Assembly: GCA_948146395.1 (NCBI GenBank) | Contig: OX411559.1 | Coordinates: 1,492,001-1,556,000, forward strand | From: Fragum whitleyi | Lineage: Eukaryota; Mollusca; Bivalvia; Cardiida; Cardiidae | DNA: 64,000 bases | Direction: 5' to 3' | Part shown: piece after piece, positions 34,137 through 45,542 of the stretch | Layout: each line of letters starts with the position of its first letter | Position numbering within the stretch: position 1 is the stretch's first letter | Notes under the pieces: model-generated | Databases searched by the model: none | Seen by the model: the letters and a program-made list of their open reading frames with translations, nothing else | What the model was told of the DNA's origin: nothing | Made by a program: the position numbers and the translations under genes

Positions 34137-34505
34137 ATGTTCCAATACGAGGAAGCTTCATTAGAATCTGGTACTTTTGGGGATGGATTCATTTTAATCG
34201 ATGATAATGCCCGTCCACACACGACCCGTATAGTCCAAGAGTATCGCCAAGAAGGGGACATTCCACGTCTGGACTGGTCGGCTCGCTCACCAGACTTAAA
34301 TCCGATAGAGCATATGTGGAATGAGCTGCAGGTCCGAGTTTCGGCTCGCCAGGACCAGCCAAGGAGACTCCAGGAGCTCGGCCAGATCCTTAGAGAAGAA
34401 TGCCGCTCTGTTTATCCCAAAAGAGTAATTCAGAACTTAATCAGGAGTATACATATGCGCTGTCAGGCTGTTATTGACAGTGCCGGCTCTCATACTCGTT
34501 ATTAA
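34137..34505 (+). pseudogene. Tc1-type transposase, C-terminal fragment
   Basis: The translated piece contains IDDNARPHTTRIVQEY and LDWSARSPDLNPIEHMWNEL, the second Asp block and the D/E block of the DD34E catalytic domain of Tc1 transposases. The spacing between the Asp of DDNARPH and the Glu of PIEHMW agrees with ~34 residues. About 120 of the usual ~340 residues remain; the helix-turn-helix DNA-binding half and the first catalytic Asp are gone. The ATG is incidental. It ends at TAA 34503-34505. It is dead on its own. Confidence 0.93.
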
Positions 34506-35490
34506 ACGAAATGCAATCGAAAGAACACCTTTTTTTGGTCAAATTCAGTTTTCTCAATTTTCAAGAAAACAGACCTTTTTGGTCTATATCTAAAGTCTTC
34601 TTATCATTATAAAGCTTCATTTTCTTCTTAAAATTTGATAAACTGATAACAATCGACCATTTGCAAACATTCTTTTAATCAAATTTCATTTTTTCCTCAA
34701 ATTAGAGTATGGTAGCAAATTCTCACAAGATATGCCGGTTACACTGCTGGATGTCGAAATATGACAAACAACAGAGGTAAGTAGCTAAAAATCAAAGCTA
34801 TGTTGAGTTACGGTCATTGCGCACTGCACTCCGTAATCGTGAAAGGAACATGGCTATCAAATATGAGCATGGGCGTGACATTTCCAACAATTTGAAATGT
34901 TCATGAAGTGAAAATGTTGACAAGAGGAGACATCCACATACTGTAAATATAAAGCTATATGGTGGTCTACTGAGACTGTGATGCCTTATCTAACTACTAA
35001 ATGCACCGTGAAGACACTGGATTGTTCAGATGCACAGGCTGGTCTGAGTCTTTACTTTGCGCATATTTGAAATTGTTGGAAATCTCACGCACAGGCTCAT
35101 ATCAAGTCAATAGGGCATAAGGTGACAGAGGTGGATAAAGAAGATGAGGTCGCACGCCAGCTAGGACGCCAGACGTCACGGGTGATCACATAAAACACCC
35201 CGTCTTTCGATGGGCGTATTAGAATATATGGTTAAATACTGTTCCATGTCCGGACAAAACCAAAATCGTATGAAAATCTGATTGGATCGTGTATACATGT
35301 AAGAAGCCAGTATTACAATATTGGTGTTTCTGTGCGAAGGTGACTTAACGGACGCAGAATTTGCCAGGACCCCAAAAACAATCTATTGTGGGTCCCAAAG
35401 ACCCTTAGAGAATCAGCTTTAGAAAAGAATTGAAGACTGCTTAACTGCTCTGTAGGAAAAGCACCAGCTTACATGACAGAACTCCTATCC
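34506..35490. other. Non-coding, no recognised gene
   Basis: Follows the Tc1 fragment. Phrases such as 'catttccaacaatttgaaatg' and 'tttgaaattgttggaaatc' (about 34877 and 35068) are inverted with respect to each other and could be internal parts of the decayed element. No open frames of interest. Confidence 0.5.
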
Positions 35491-36438
35491 TCACACCGTA
35501 CAACCGGTTGCGGCGATGACGGGTGAGAGTCAACGATGACAGCATCGGAACATTATGCCGAGGAGACCGTAGGTCAAATAAATTTATTCGTGTAAATAAA
35601 CGATTGAAGCTTTGGTATTCTAAAGCAGATAAATGATCGTGTAAGTGTTCAGCGCTTCTATAGATTAAATCTTTTCTCATATCCCTCCCAAATATGGCCA
35701 CAATCATTGATTATTTCGGAGGTTTCCCATGAAAAGTTACGAAATCAGACTTTATGCTCTCATATTTCGCCTATCTCTCAATAAATGCTATTTTAACTTG
35801 TACACAGCTGAAGTCTAATCATTCGCCGATATTTCTTCCAAATTTGAAGCTATAATTCAAAAAAATAAAAACACAGTGGGTCCCCAAAGACGACATGTAG
35901 TAGGAAAAATGTTGCCTCTGTAGACAGTCGGAATTTCACGGGGTTCACATAGATGACAGAACTGAATTATTTGTGATTGCCGATGTCGACAGACCCAATT
36001 TCAGATTCTCGCATAAAAATGATCATTTTTTGTGTCGTATTTTTCAATAACACACCAAAACAATTTAGATCGACATACATGCTGACATTCATGTCCATTA
36101 TTTTTCAAATGATGTGTCTTATCGAAAAATAATTCAAGGGATTTAATGTAGGATTTCAAATACTCACAAACCAAGAAAAAACAGCTGTGATCAGACTGAA
36201 TATCTCGTATACGTTTTTTACTTGTAATTCCAGTGACTTAGTATACATTCGACGAGTCAAAAAAGCATTTCTTTTGGAAAACATAGTTGGCCTGTCTTTC
36301 AATATCTTTCGTTAACTTTCGATAATATCCACGAGTTCACAAGAATGATTTTTATTTAAGATAAAATAAAATCTTGCTAACATAGCCAGGGATCGAAAAG
36401 GAGGATTATGAAAAATGAAAAATCTATCCGTTACTTTC
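35491..36438 (-). repeat. Left arm of a 948-bp inverted repeat
   Basis: The reverse complement of this arm matches 40227-41174 with a few per cent differences. The best open frame (35441-35707, reverse) and its partner at 40958-41174 encode the same ~72-residue peptide (RKDLIYRSAEHLHDHLSALE ... RHRRNRLYGV), with conservative changes (IFGR/LFGK). I recognise no domain. Since a LINE tail directly follows the right arm, the arm may be LINE-derived. Confidence 0.85.
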
Positions 36439-37743
36439 ATTTTATGTATAGGTCACTGAGCAATAGGAAATTACTTCATGTAGATATATAAGAAAAGGTG
36501 AGAGGGAGATTTGATCTTCGGACCTTGCACTGCGAGTCTCTGACCTTATGGATATTTCTCATTCTGTTCTGTTATCACGATTGGGTATATAATGTTACTT
36601 GAATGTCATGTTTGCTTATTGTTTATCCATATAAGGAAGTGGGTTTCGAATACTTAAGAAGATTAATTGATTGATTGAATGGAGTTCAACGCCGATTTCA
36701 ACATTTTTGCGGTTATATCGCCGTGGCTGGGGCACCTAACAATGGATTCATGGTATTTTTCTAACCAGTACAACCATCACATCCTTTTCTAGCCTCCAGC
36801 TGCTATCTCACATAGGTTAACGATCATCAACCCATTGGTGAGAGACCGACGACTTTCAAAGTTGACAAATTTAGGGCAATTTGAAAGGAGTTTTACGTTG
36901 ACCCTTGTAACAAAACATGTGTTTTGTGATGTGTTCCTTATCACTTTATTTCATACTGACGCCAAGAAAAAAACGCCTTAGTAAAATGTGAAATTTCTTT
37001 TCCATGTGTCATTTTACATCCCGAAAAAACATTGGTTAATTTTGATAAAAATCTCTCTACGAGTGCCAAATTGAAAGAATTGTGATCTCGTGATTTGAAA
37101 TGTCTTCAGAAGCGGTTAGTTTTTTTTTTCGGGGAACATATGCGCCTTTTTGATATTTGATATGCATGACAGTGATTCACGCATGAAGTGTGTATTTCAA
37201 TTTTGTAAACCTATCCTTTTCATGTTCTCAAAAATAATCCAACATTTAGTTTTAAGTTCAAATAAAAAATACCCTATGCATTTGAATCTGACTTTATACA
37301 CTGATTTAATGGTGGAAATCTAATCAACTACTTCTTCTTCTTCATTATCTTCTTCTTCCCTCTTCGTCGTTTTATGCATTTTTATTGTTTAGCGTCAGAA
37401 AGCGTTATTATAAGGAAATAGATTGAGGACCTTAATCGCCGTTTTTGCTTATATTTGTAAACAAATTTGTTTATATATAACATTGTTGGTCTGTGGCTCA
37501 TTTAATCTTCATGCTTACCTTCTTCAGTATTCGAAACCCACTTCCTTATATGGATATAAACTAGGCAAACATTACATTCAAGTCGCATTATATAACCAAT
37601 CGTGATAACAAAACAGAATGAGCTATATCCATAAGGTCAGAGATTCGCAGTGCAGAGGTCCGAAGATCGAATTTCCCCCTCACATTTTCCAATATATCTG
37701 CATGAAGTAATTTCCTATTGCTCAGTGGCCTTACATAAAATAA
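36438..37743. mobile_element. Foldback element with ~200-bp inverted ends
   Basis: 36445-36655 and 37530-37740 are inverted copies ('ggtcactgagcaataggaaa' / 'tttcctattgctcagtggcc'; 'cttatatggat'; 'gatcttcggacc'), about 90% alike by eye. Between them lies 0.87 kb with a SINE fragment and no coding frame. It sits exactly at the inner end of the left inverted-repeat arm. Long-arm foldback organisation; transposase source unknown. Confidence 0.75.
36730..36870 (-). repeat. SINE fragment inside the foldback element
   Basis: 'caaccatcacatccttttct', 'agcctccagctgctatctca' and 'tcaacccattggtgagag' are the complement of the SINE body at 60025-60256. Truncated at both ends. Confidence 0.65.
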
Positions 37744-40226
37744 TCAAAGCACTGAAAGCACTGATGGTGAACGAATCTGTTGGCATTCTAAAGTGATATA
37801 TTGAATTCGTTGATAAAAGAGAAATTATAAATGTAAAAAATAATCAAAGGAAAGTGTCTCGACAGAATTCTAAATGCAAAGAAAAGAGAAAGAGAGGAAA
37901 AGAAAGGTAGAGAGAGTGACATACATAGACAGACCGATAGACAGAGAGCGATAGGCATAGAGAAAAGAAACAGGCAACTATAGTGTCTAGACTAATGATT
38001 CTTTTCTTAACTCAAAAAATAGCAGTCAGAAAGGTAATTCGATTTCCACATGCGGAACCCATATTTTAGCAGATCGAACAGCAGTCTTTCTGCATTTTGA
38101 CTTTTAAACGTTATCCGCTATGGCTCTGGTACGACCTGAATGCCCCCCCCCCCTCCTCCGAATTAAAGACCGCTGTTTCGTAATTGTAATTACAGGGTTT
38201 CGGTCTCTTTCGGTAATATTCAGTCTTGCGAAAGAATAATTATCTGATGCCATTGCGTAAAAAAAGAATAAAAAAAAAAAACAAAAAAAAAAAACCCCAC
38301 ACAATTCGATAAAATCTATGTAGGAAGGTATTTTGTACAGCTAATGAATTGTTCAAGTATAGTCGTTGTTTAAATTCTATTGCTCCTACCAAACGGCGGA
38401 TAATCGTAAACCTAAGAGGGTAGAAGATGGCAGCTACGTACGGGTGTATGCTAATTATAGTTCTGGTGCGATAAATACCAATTTCCATGTTAAGGTAAAG
38501 GTGTTCCACTCCACAGGCGATTGATTCACAATCCAAATTTCGTTTTTTTTGTAATATTTTACATACTTCCGGTAAAACAAATAGATGAATGATTGTATTG
38601 AAGAAATTCTAGAGCCATCCGAGGGATAGAAGCGCTACTATACAGTTGTAGTTACGATGCCAAGTACTTTGAAAAAAAAAATCCATTCGATGTTAAAATT
38701 TAAAATTAGGTCTATTGTGTTGGGATATTTGTTCATTTGATTCTTTTATTTATTTATCTATTTACGACATTCATATATTAACAGTAAATCGTACCCAGAT
38801 TGCTATATCCCCTGTTTTCCGGCCTTGTTTGAAACGTCCGGAAGCGCGAAAGGTTAAAATTTAACACAAAATTAAAACTATTTCTCGTTATTCTTCATAA
38901 GTCACATGCGAACAAAATCCCCTTTCGTTGTTACGAAAATATTTCTGAAATCATTTCACCTTCTGCAAATATACAAAATATCAGAGCCAAATGATTAAAT
39001 CCTAGTCACAATTCATACTGTTAAAATAGGGAAAAAACGTAAAATCTCGTGTGTGACTTATTTCAAAAGCGACGTCGCCGCTTGCAAGAATCTGGGGACT
39101 TCAAAGGGTGCCGACACGCGGTGACCCAGCTAGCTCCAGACTTGTTGTGTTTTCACGACGAAACACTTTCATTTCATGTACCGGGTGCATTTACACATCA
39201 CGAAATTTTAGGATTTAATACAGGATTATTTATGTCATACGTGAATAGGTAATGATTTATTAGACCGCTTTGTCCATCGGTAGCGGAGCATTGAATATTG
39301 CATCGTCTGGAACTTCCTATCTTTTACAAATAATAACAATAATAATAATCTCGGCTTCTGCTAACACAATCACTTGCTTTTGAAAGCTGCAATTAAGGGT
39401 CGAGGGAGACCGTATTTCGATAGATGACTTTAAATGACAGAATTACAATTCATTAGCTAACATTTTATTTTATTTTTTAAATCTATAGCCTTAATAGATA
39501 AATAGAAAAGCGTATTTGGTAGCGTACGTATTTCAATAGATAATTACGAACATGTTAACAGTTTGCTTCTCTTAGGTACCAAAATACGTATTTTTTTAAT
39601 TAAGTAAAAGAGTCTGAAATAATAGCGCCCCCACGACGTTTTGCATCGCGCTCGGGTGCGTTTAATAGGAGAAATACGGCAGGAACATTCCATTCGTTTA
39701 TAAACTTGACCTTTCGTAACTTATAAGCAAAGACTTCATTCAAAAGAAGGCAGGTAAAATCGTAGTAGGTCATCACGTGTGGTATGGCCAATCAGGGGTG
39801 TGTAGAAGTTCAAGAGTTCACGACCTCAATAAACACACATTTCCGGCAAATTACTACAAGTTGCAATAGCGAAGGTTTAAATCAAAAACATAGTATCTGT
39901 CTATACAGTGTACAGACACAAACTTTGTTTTTGCTCTAAAGTCCCGACAATCTTACGCCGATCAAAAATTCGCTCGTATAGACATTCCAAGATAATTTTG
40001 TGTTTTTAAAGGGTAATTTTCATTATCTTCACTTGATGAAGAATGCTAGTATCATGCATTTAACGAAATGAACAGTGATTTTGTAGAGAGAATTCTTTAG
40101 AGATACTAAATTGAATCTTAAGAGGTACTGCTTTATCTAAAACATATTAAGATCCTACAGGATTTTCCATACACAGTATATAACACTGGTGAACGAAAAT
40201 TTCGTTCACCAAAAATAGGTATAAGA
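37744..40226. other. Spacer between the inverted-repeat arms
   Basis: No coding region supported. It contains a purine-rich GAGA/AGAC tract (37875-37975), a C10 run (about 38141-38151) and an A-rich run (38262-38294), and ATC-rich low complexity. The open frames at 38104-38536 (reverse, poly-Phe) and 39049-39252 are artefacts of simple sequence or chance. Confidence 0.55.
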
Positions 40227-41174
40227 AAAGTTACGGATAGATTTTTCATTTTTCATAATCCTCCTTTTACGATCTCTGGCTATGTTAGCAAGATTTTATT
40301 TTATCTAAAATTAAAAATCATTCTTGTGAACTCGTGGATATTATCGAAAGTTAACGAAAGATAATGAAAGACAGGCCAACTATGTTTTCCAATAGAAATG
40401 CTTTTTTGACTCGTCGAATGTATACTAAGTCACTGGAATTACAAGTAATAAAGTAAACGAGAAATCCAGTCTGATCTCAACTGTTTTTTCTTGGTTTATG
40501 AGTATTTGAAATCCTACATTAAATCCCTTGAATTATCTTTCGATATAACACGTCATTTGAAAAATAGCGGACATGAATGTCAGCATGTATGTCGATCTAA
40601 ATTGTTTTGATGTGTTATTGAAAAATACTACACCAAAAATGATCATTTTTATGCGAGAATCTGAAATTGGGTCTGTCGACATCGGCAATCACAAATAATT
40701 CAGTTCTGTCATCTATGTGAACCCCGTGAAATTCCGACTGTCTACAGAGGCAACATTTTTCTTACTAGATGTCGTCTTTGGGGACCCGCTGTGTGTTTAT
40801 TTTTTTTAATTATAGCTTCAAATTTGGAAGAAATATCGGCGGATGACTAGACTTCAGCTGTGTATAAGTTAAAATAGCATTTATTGAGAGATAGGCGAAA
40901 TATGAGAGCATAAAGTCTAATTTCGTAACTTTTCATGGGAAACCTCCGAAATAATCAATGATTGTGGCCTTATTTGGAAAGGATATGAGAAAAGATTTAA
41001 TCTATAGAAGCGCTGAACACTTACACGATCATTTATCTGCTTTAGAATACCAAAGCTTCAATCGTTTATTTACACGAATAAATTTATTTGACCTACGGTC
41101 TCCTCGGCATAATATTCCGATGCTGTCATCGTTGACTCTCACCCGTCATCGCCGCAACCGGTTGTACGGTGTGA
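40227..41174 (+). repeat. Right arm of the 948-bp inverted repeat
   Basis: Partner of 35491-36438; both arms measure 948 bp by my boundaries. Arms start/end at 'aaagttacggatagattttt' and 'gttgtacggtgtga'. Confidence 0.85.
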
Positions 41175-41399
41175 TCCTACAGAGTGCAAAAACGAGCTTT
41201 GTGAACTGCCGAATCGTCTGGCGGAATCTTTAATGTTCCTTTAAATAAGAGAAAATTATTTTCTGACAGGAGTTTCAGCATGGTGGGCCCACAATTATGG
41301 AACGAATTACCAGTTCACATCAGGAAAACAGAATCCATTGATATCTTTAAACGAAAACTCAAATCCTTCTATCTTAAAGACTTTTTCGACCTTTTTTAA
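41175..41399 (+). pseudogene. LINE reverse-transcriptase tail fragment
   Basis: Reads ECKNELCELPNRLAESL, then after a 1-nt shift near 41237, FSDRSFSMVGPQLWNELPVH, and ends FKRKLKSFYLKDFFDLF with TAA at 41397-41399. The (R)SFS..GP.LWN.LP..IR ... F+..LK.. signature is the familiar C-terminal end of many LINE reverse transcriptases. Only this end is left. It starts at the border of the inverted-repeat arm, so the arm and tail may once have been one element. Confidence 0.8.
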
Positions 41400-41840
41400 A
41401 TTGAAATATTTCAAACAAACATTAGGTAATTTTAAAGACTTATTTCTTATTCCTTTTATGATTGGATATTGTTTTACTTAAATTAGCCTATTTGTTTTAA
41501 TACTTTTTTGTACAACGCCATTGAATATGTTTTAAACGTAGAAATAGGCGTTTAATCAAATTGCCAAGTTTAATTTTTAAGTTTAAGTTTAAGTATCGAG
41601 TCCTTCTTTAAAGTAAGGCTAAAACATTGATGATTTTGCACATTATTGGTACCCTTGGCACAAGGGAAGGGGTTCTAAAAATATCTAGTCCATTGCTGTG
41701 GCGATGGATAAACTTCGATTTCTCACCCACTGAGACGAGCTTTACCTTAACAAAACAAGATAGAAATTCATTTAGAGAAAAAGATATATTTAATATAGTC
41801 TCGAGAAGAATTGAGGATATAGAGGACATTGAATGAGTGG
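41400..41840. other. Non-coding after the LINE tail
   Basis: AT-rich 3' UTR-like sequence. A ~69-codon open frame at 41627-41836 (FSPTETSFTLTKQDRNSF) has no recognisable relative. Confidence 0.45.
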
Positions 41841-41953
41841 TCATTGAATACTGAATTTATCAAACGAGTCGTCTATAAACAGATAAAAACGAGGCTGCGC
41901 CGAGTTTTTATCTGTTTATAGATGACGAGTTTTATAAATTCGGTATTTGATGA
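41841..41953. repeat. 113-bp palindrome centred on GAGGCTGCGCCGAG
   Basis: Arms TCATTGAATACTGAATTTAT... and ...ATAAATTCGGTATTTGATGA are complementary over ~50 bp with few mismatches. The core GTCGTCTATAAACAGATAAAAAC is matched on the other side. Half a copy occurs at 60343-60400 ('ggcgcag.ttt.tatctgtttatagat'). Confidence 0.85.
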
Positions 41954-42849
41954 GCACAAATATCATATTCAATTTATAATATGAGCCTTTTTTGCGAGAA
42001 CTCTTCAAATTCTTGAAATTCAACACTTCAATTTTCCTCGTAACTTATAACGCCGTTTAAAAACTGACGTCACAAATTATGCAGTTTGACGTCATTACAT
42101 AATAGCGTTGCTTTTCGCTCTGGGCTCATTTGCATAGTTATTCCACTAGTGTAATAGCACCCGTGTAATATAAAAAATATTCAACGATTTTTTTTTTCAC
42201 TCCCGCGAAATAGGTAATATTATAAAGTAACATATTTGAACGGATACCAAGGGTACCCCTGATTTTAAAATTTACATTAGCGGGTTTTATGTTTGTGTCA
42301 GAAACAAAGTACTCCAGTAATTTTTTTCTAATTCGTTAAAGTCATTGAAGTTTTTGAGTATTTTCTGGGAGTTTCTGAAATTTCAAAATTAAAAAAAGCC
42401 TTAGACGAACGATTTGCTTAAAACACCAAGAGGTCAATGATGAACACATATCCTTCCAGAGTTTGTCGAATTCGACGATATAATTTATTTTTTATTAAAT
42501 GACAACATTTATAATGTAGATAGTGCTCGCGATGAAGTGGCAGGAAACCTTGGTTACTCGTTGGGATTACAACCCTAAATAAGTTGTTGTTGAATCAAAT
42601 GAAGCCATGTCTTAACGACCGGTCCGAGATTCTAACATAAGTGGTATTTCAAAGATGATTGTTTCGAAAATGTGCTCGTCCAAAAGAATATTCTTGGTTC
42701 GTTTGTTTGGATGTTTGGGGTTAAACAGGCTTTAAGTCCCGAGTCTCTAGTACCTAACAATCAATTTTGGCAATAGTTCTCGCACATGTACAACCATTCC
42801 GTCCCTTCCTTTCCTCCGGCTGCTATCCCACTAAGGAACTTAATGGGTC
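41954..42849. other. Non-coding; SINE fragment at 42770-42845
   Basis: No gene. 'gtacaaccattccgtccctt', 'cctttcctccggctgctatc' resembles the SINE body, reversed and badly decayed. Otherwise AT-rich. Confidence 0.5.
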
Positions 42850-43216
42850 AAAGGAAGGAAATGGAATGAACGAGAGGAGTAAGATTTTGAATGGAAGTAA
42901 TCCAAAATCGCTAATTTTGTTTAGGATAAACAAAATTAGCGATATCTATTACCTCCCTTTAATAAAAATGCATACAAGTACTAAAAATATCTTTTACGTC
43001 TTTGGGAATCAATCAGACGCTTACAATTAAGTCAGGGAAATCATGAATTTATAAGCGATGTTTTATTTCGAATGCGGTTGTTGATCTTATCTACTTGGTG
43101 ATTTGGAACGTTTTTGGATGGTTTGTGTATTTGGAATGAATGAATGGAGCGCTGAGTGCGCGGTTTAGAATGGTAATGATAAGTATGCGTGTCAATCTCA
43201 CGATATTACTAACTTT
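42850..43216 (+). mobile_element. MITE copy 8, diverged
   Basis: Keeps the central palindrome 'aatcgctaattttgtttagg' / 'ataaacaaaattagcgatat', 'tattacctccctttaa', 'agacgcttacaatt', 'ggatggtttgtgtatttgga', 'atgaatggagcgctgagtgc', and the end 'tgtcaatctcacgatattac' + 'taactt'. The left terminal repeat is lost. Confidence 0.8.
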
Positions 43217-43503
43217 AGTATGGATGTTAAATGAGGACAAAGAAATATTGTTTAATTCCCGCATTTTTCACTTTAGGCATTATAAAATACTTTCATTTAT
43301 GAAAGTAAATCGCATATGGTGTCATTTAAACTTTAGTTTGTAAATTTCGTCTGGTACCGTTGATCTATAAAGAAGACAAGTATTGCGATTATCGGCCGGC
43401 TTTTTGTATAATTCTCAATAAGTTGTTGTAAAATAATTCTGTCGTATTTGGTTGCTATCATTTACTATAACAAACTTTGCATATCAATTTTCACTAAAAG
43501 GAT
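43217..43503. other. Short spacer, no feature seen
   Basis: AT-rich; nothing recognisable. Confidence 0.4.
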
Positions 43504-44546
43504 AAAACTAGAAAGCCATGAATGGCTTGAGTCGCTCCACAGGCTTGAAATTCTTGTAAAAGCAAATAAATGTTTTGACTAGATTTTTAGATATTTGGGG
43601 TTCTACTGATTTTGAAAATGATTTTCAAAGTTTCAACTATATAACAGATAGAGAAATGACCTCTGCTATTAAAAGACATATTTTTCATCAAATCAAAATA
43701 ATTTTTGACTGCATGATAATGGGTCACCCAAAGATCATACCAAAAAATGTTTGATTGATATCAATCATTTACATTCTGAGAAAATGTTTTTCATAGTTTC
43801 CACTATTTAACATATTGAGAATTGACCTCCACCCATAAAATGTATATTTTTCATCCAATCAAAATAATTTTTGGTACACTGATAAAGGGTCACTCAAGTA
43901 TCATTCCAGTGAAATTTAATTGATATCCAAAAATCAAATTCTGAGAAAATGATTTTCAAAGTTTCCACTATATAACATATAGAGAAATGACCTCCGTCCA
44001 TAAAATGCATATTTTTCATCCAATCAAAATAATTTTTGGTAAATTGATAAAGTGTTACTCAAGGATCATTCCAGTGAAATTTGGTTGATATCCATCAGTT
44101 ACATTCTGTGAAAATGATTTTCAAAGTTTCCACTATATAACTTATAGAGAAATGACCTCCGCCCATAAAATGCATATTTTCCATCTGATCACAATGATTT
44201 TTTGTAGACTGATAAAGGGTCACTCAAGGATTATTCATGTAAAATTTAATTGGTATCCATTGATTAGAATCTGAGAAAAGTCACTTTTTACCATATTTGG
44301 AAATAAGCCACGCCCATTAAATCCATGTTTTTCATTGGATCAAAATTTCTTGAACAACTTTGAAAGAGGGTCACCCAAGGATCATTCCTGTGAAGTTTGG
44401 TTGAAATCCATCCTGTAGTTTCTGAGGAGAAGATTTTTAAAGAAAAGTTTACGACCGGACGCACGCACGCACGCACGGACGGACGGACGCACGACGGACA
44501 CAACGCCATGACAATAGCCCCAGTGGCTTTCAGCCAGTGGAGCTAA
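43504..44546 (-). mobile_element. AGCTC-type element with ~170-bp tandem units (reversed)
   Basis: Read on the reverse strand it begins TTAGCTCCACTGGCTGAAAG (hairpin with CTTTCAGCCAGTGG), has a GTCCGTCC/GTGCGTGC run (44461-44500) and then about five ~170-bp units ('tggatttcaaccaaacttca', 'ggtcactc.aggatcattcc', 'atgcatatttt.catc..atc'). It finishes GGAGCGACTCAAGCCATTCA, TGGCTT, TCTAGTTTT, the same end plan as 11157-12321 (gcc-at-nat-ggc hairpin before TCTNGTTT). The core unit sequence is largely different from that element, so it is a separate subfamily. Confidence 0.8.
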
Positions 44547-44549
44547 TGA

Positions 44550-44790
44550 CTGTCTCTGTGGCCTAGTGGTAAAGGCATTCGACCTGTGACCTGGAGCTAC
44601 GTAGTTCGAGCCATACCGCCACCGGGATGTGTTTATGGGCAAAATACTTAATATCAAGCCCTAATTACCAAGCTGTTTAATTTGGTAGCAATGAGTTTAA
44701 ACCAATGCCTCCCTCATAGGAACCTGAAACATCTGGATTGAGTGTTTGAGAGCGACTCTATAAGCTTAGGCATTAGTCTCAATCTAACTA
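44550..44790 (+). repeat. tRNA-derived SINE
   Basis: A box in 'ctgtggcctagtggtaaagg' and B box in 'gtagttcgagcc', 33 bp apart as in a tRNA gene. Then the body 'ataccgccaccgggatgtgt', 'gggcaaaatacttaat', and an A-rich tail near 44800 ('aactaaaatgaaatagcat'). This is the best-preserved Pol III head in the window. Confidence 0.8.
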
Positions 44791-44799
44791 AAATGAAAT

Positions 44800-45298
44800 A
44801 GCATAAATTAACTAAAAAGACAAAAGGGTTTTGTGACGTCATCAGGCTTAAACAGCCATGTTATGATGTGAGCACAGCACGTAGTATAGTGCGGTTTTAT
44901 TAACTTGAATCTGACCCCTGCTATTTAGATTAATAAAAACTGATTATTCCTACTCGGCTTTGCACGTGCTTTAATAGGAATGAATAACAAACGATATTGA
45001 ATGGATTATACATTTTGTTAATTGATGAAATATGTCGGTAATTGTTATTTGAGCATTTTTTCCAGAGGTCAAAGTCGGGTCAAATTAACTAGGCTATAAG
45101 TGAGGAACATCAATATTCAATAATATTTTGGGAGGAAACGCAAAGAAACAAAGATTTCTTGGTACAAATAAAAATCATTTTGTGTTCTTTAGAAGACTAC
45201 GTGCATGTACACCGGAAGGTAATTTTTGTTTTGTTGGTGGACGGCTAACAAATCAAGCACAATTTACGTCTTAAAATGTAACACGAAATTATCTGAAC
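44800..45298. other. Non-coding, nothing recognised
   Basis: AT-rich. 'tgacgtcatc' near 44835 is a CRE-like site without context. Confidence 0.4.
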
Positions 45299-45542
45299 CA
45301 GTTAGAAACATCGACGAAAACAAGACAAAAAGATGTTATAAGATATATATAATACGTACTTAGTGTTTTGTATGAGAAAAAATATCTAACGAGGTTGGGA
45401 GAATCGATCATTGTCGAGGCTCTGCCGAGACAATTATCAATTCCCATAACCGAGTTAGATATTTTTCATGCAATACACTAAGTACGTATTATATTTATCT
45501 TATAACATCTTTTTGTCTTGTTTTCGTCGATGTTTCTAACTG
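45299..45542. repeat. 244-bp near-perfect palindrome
   Basis: Left arm from CAGTTAGAAACATCGACGAA through 'acaaaaagatgttataagat', 'acgtacttagtgttttgtat', 'aatatctaacgaggttggga' and 'atcattgtcgagg'; the right arm is its complement with about ten mismatches. The centre is CTCTGCCGAG. A diverged copy at 61331-61545 keeps mainly the inner arms. It would extrude a cruciform or be hard to assemble. Confidence 0.92.

Noticed and set aside
38104..38536. Reverse frames with FFFFCFFFLFFF
   Set aside because: Translation of an A-rich simple run (38262-38294).
39049..39252. 67-codon frame MCDLFQKRRRRLQES
   Set aside because: No homology recognised, no splice or promoter context; not supported.
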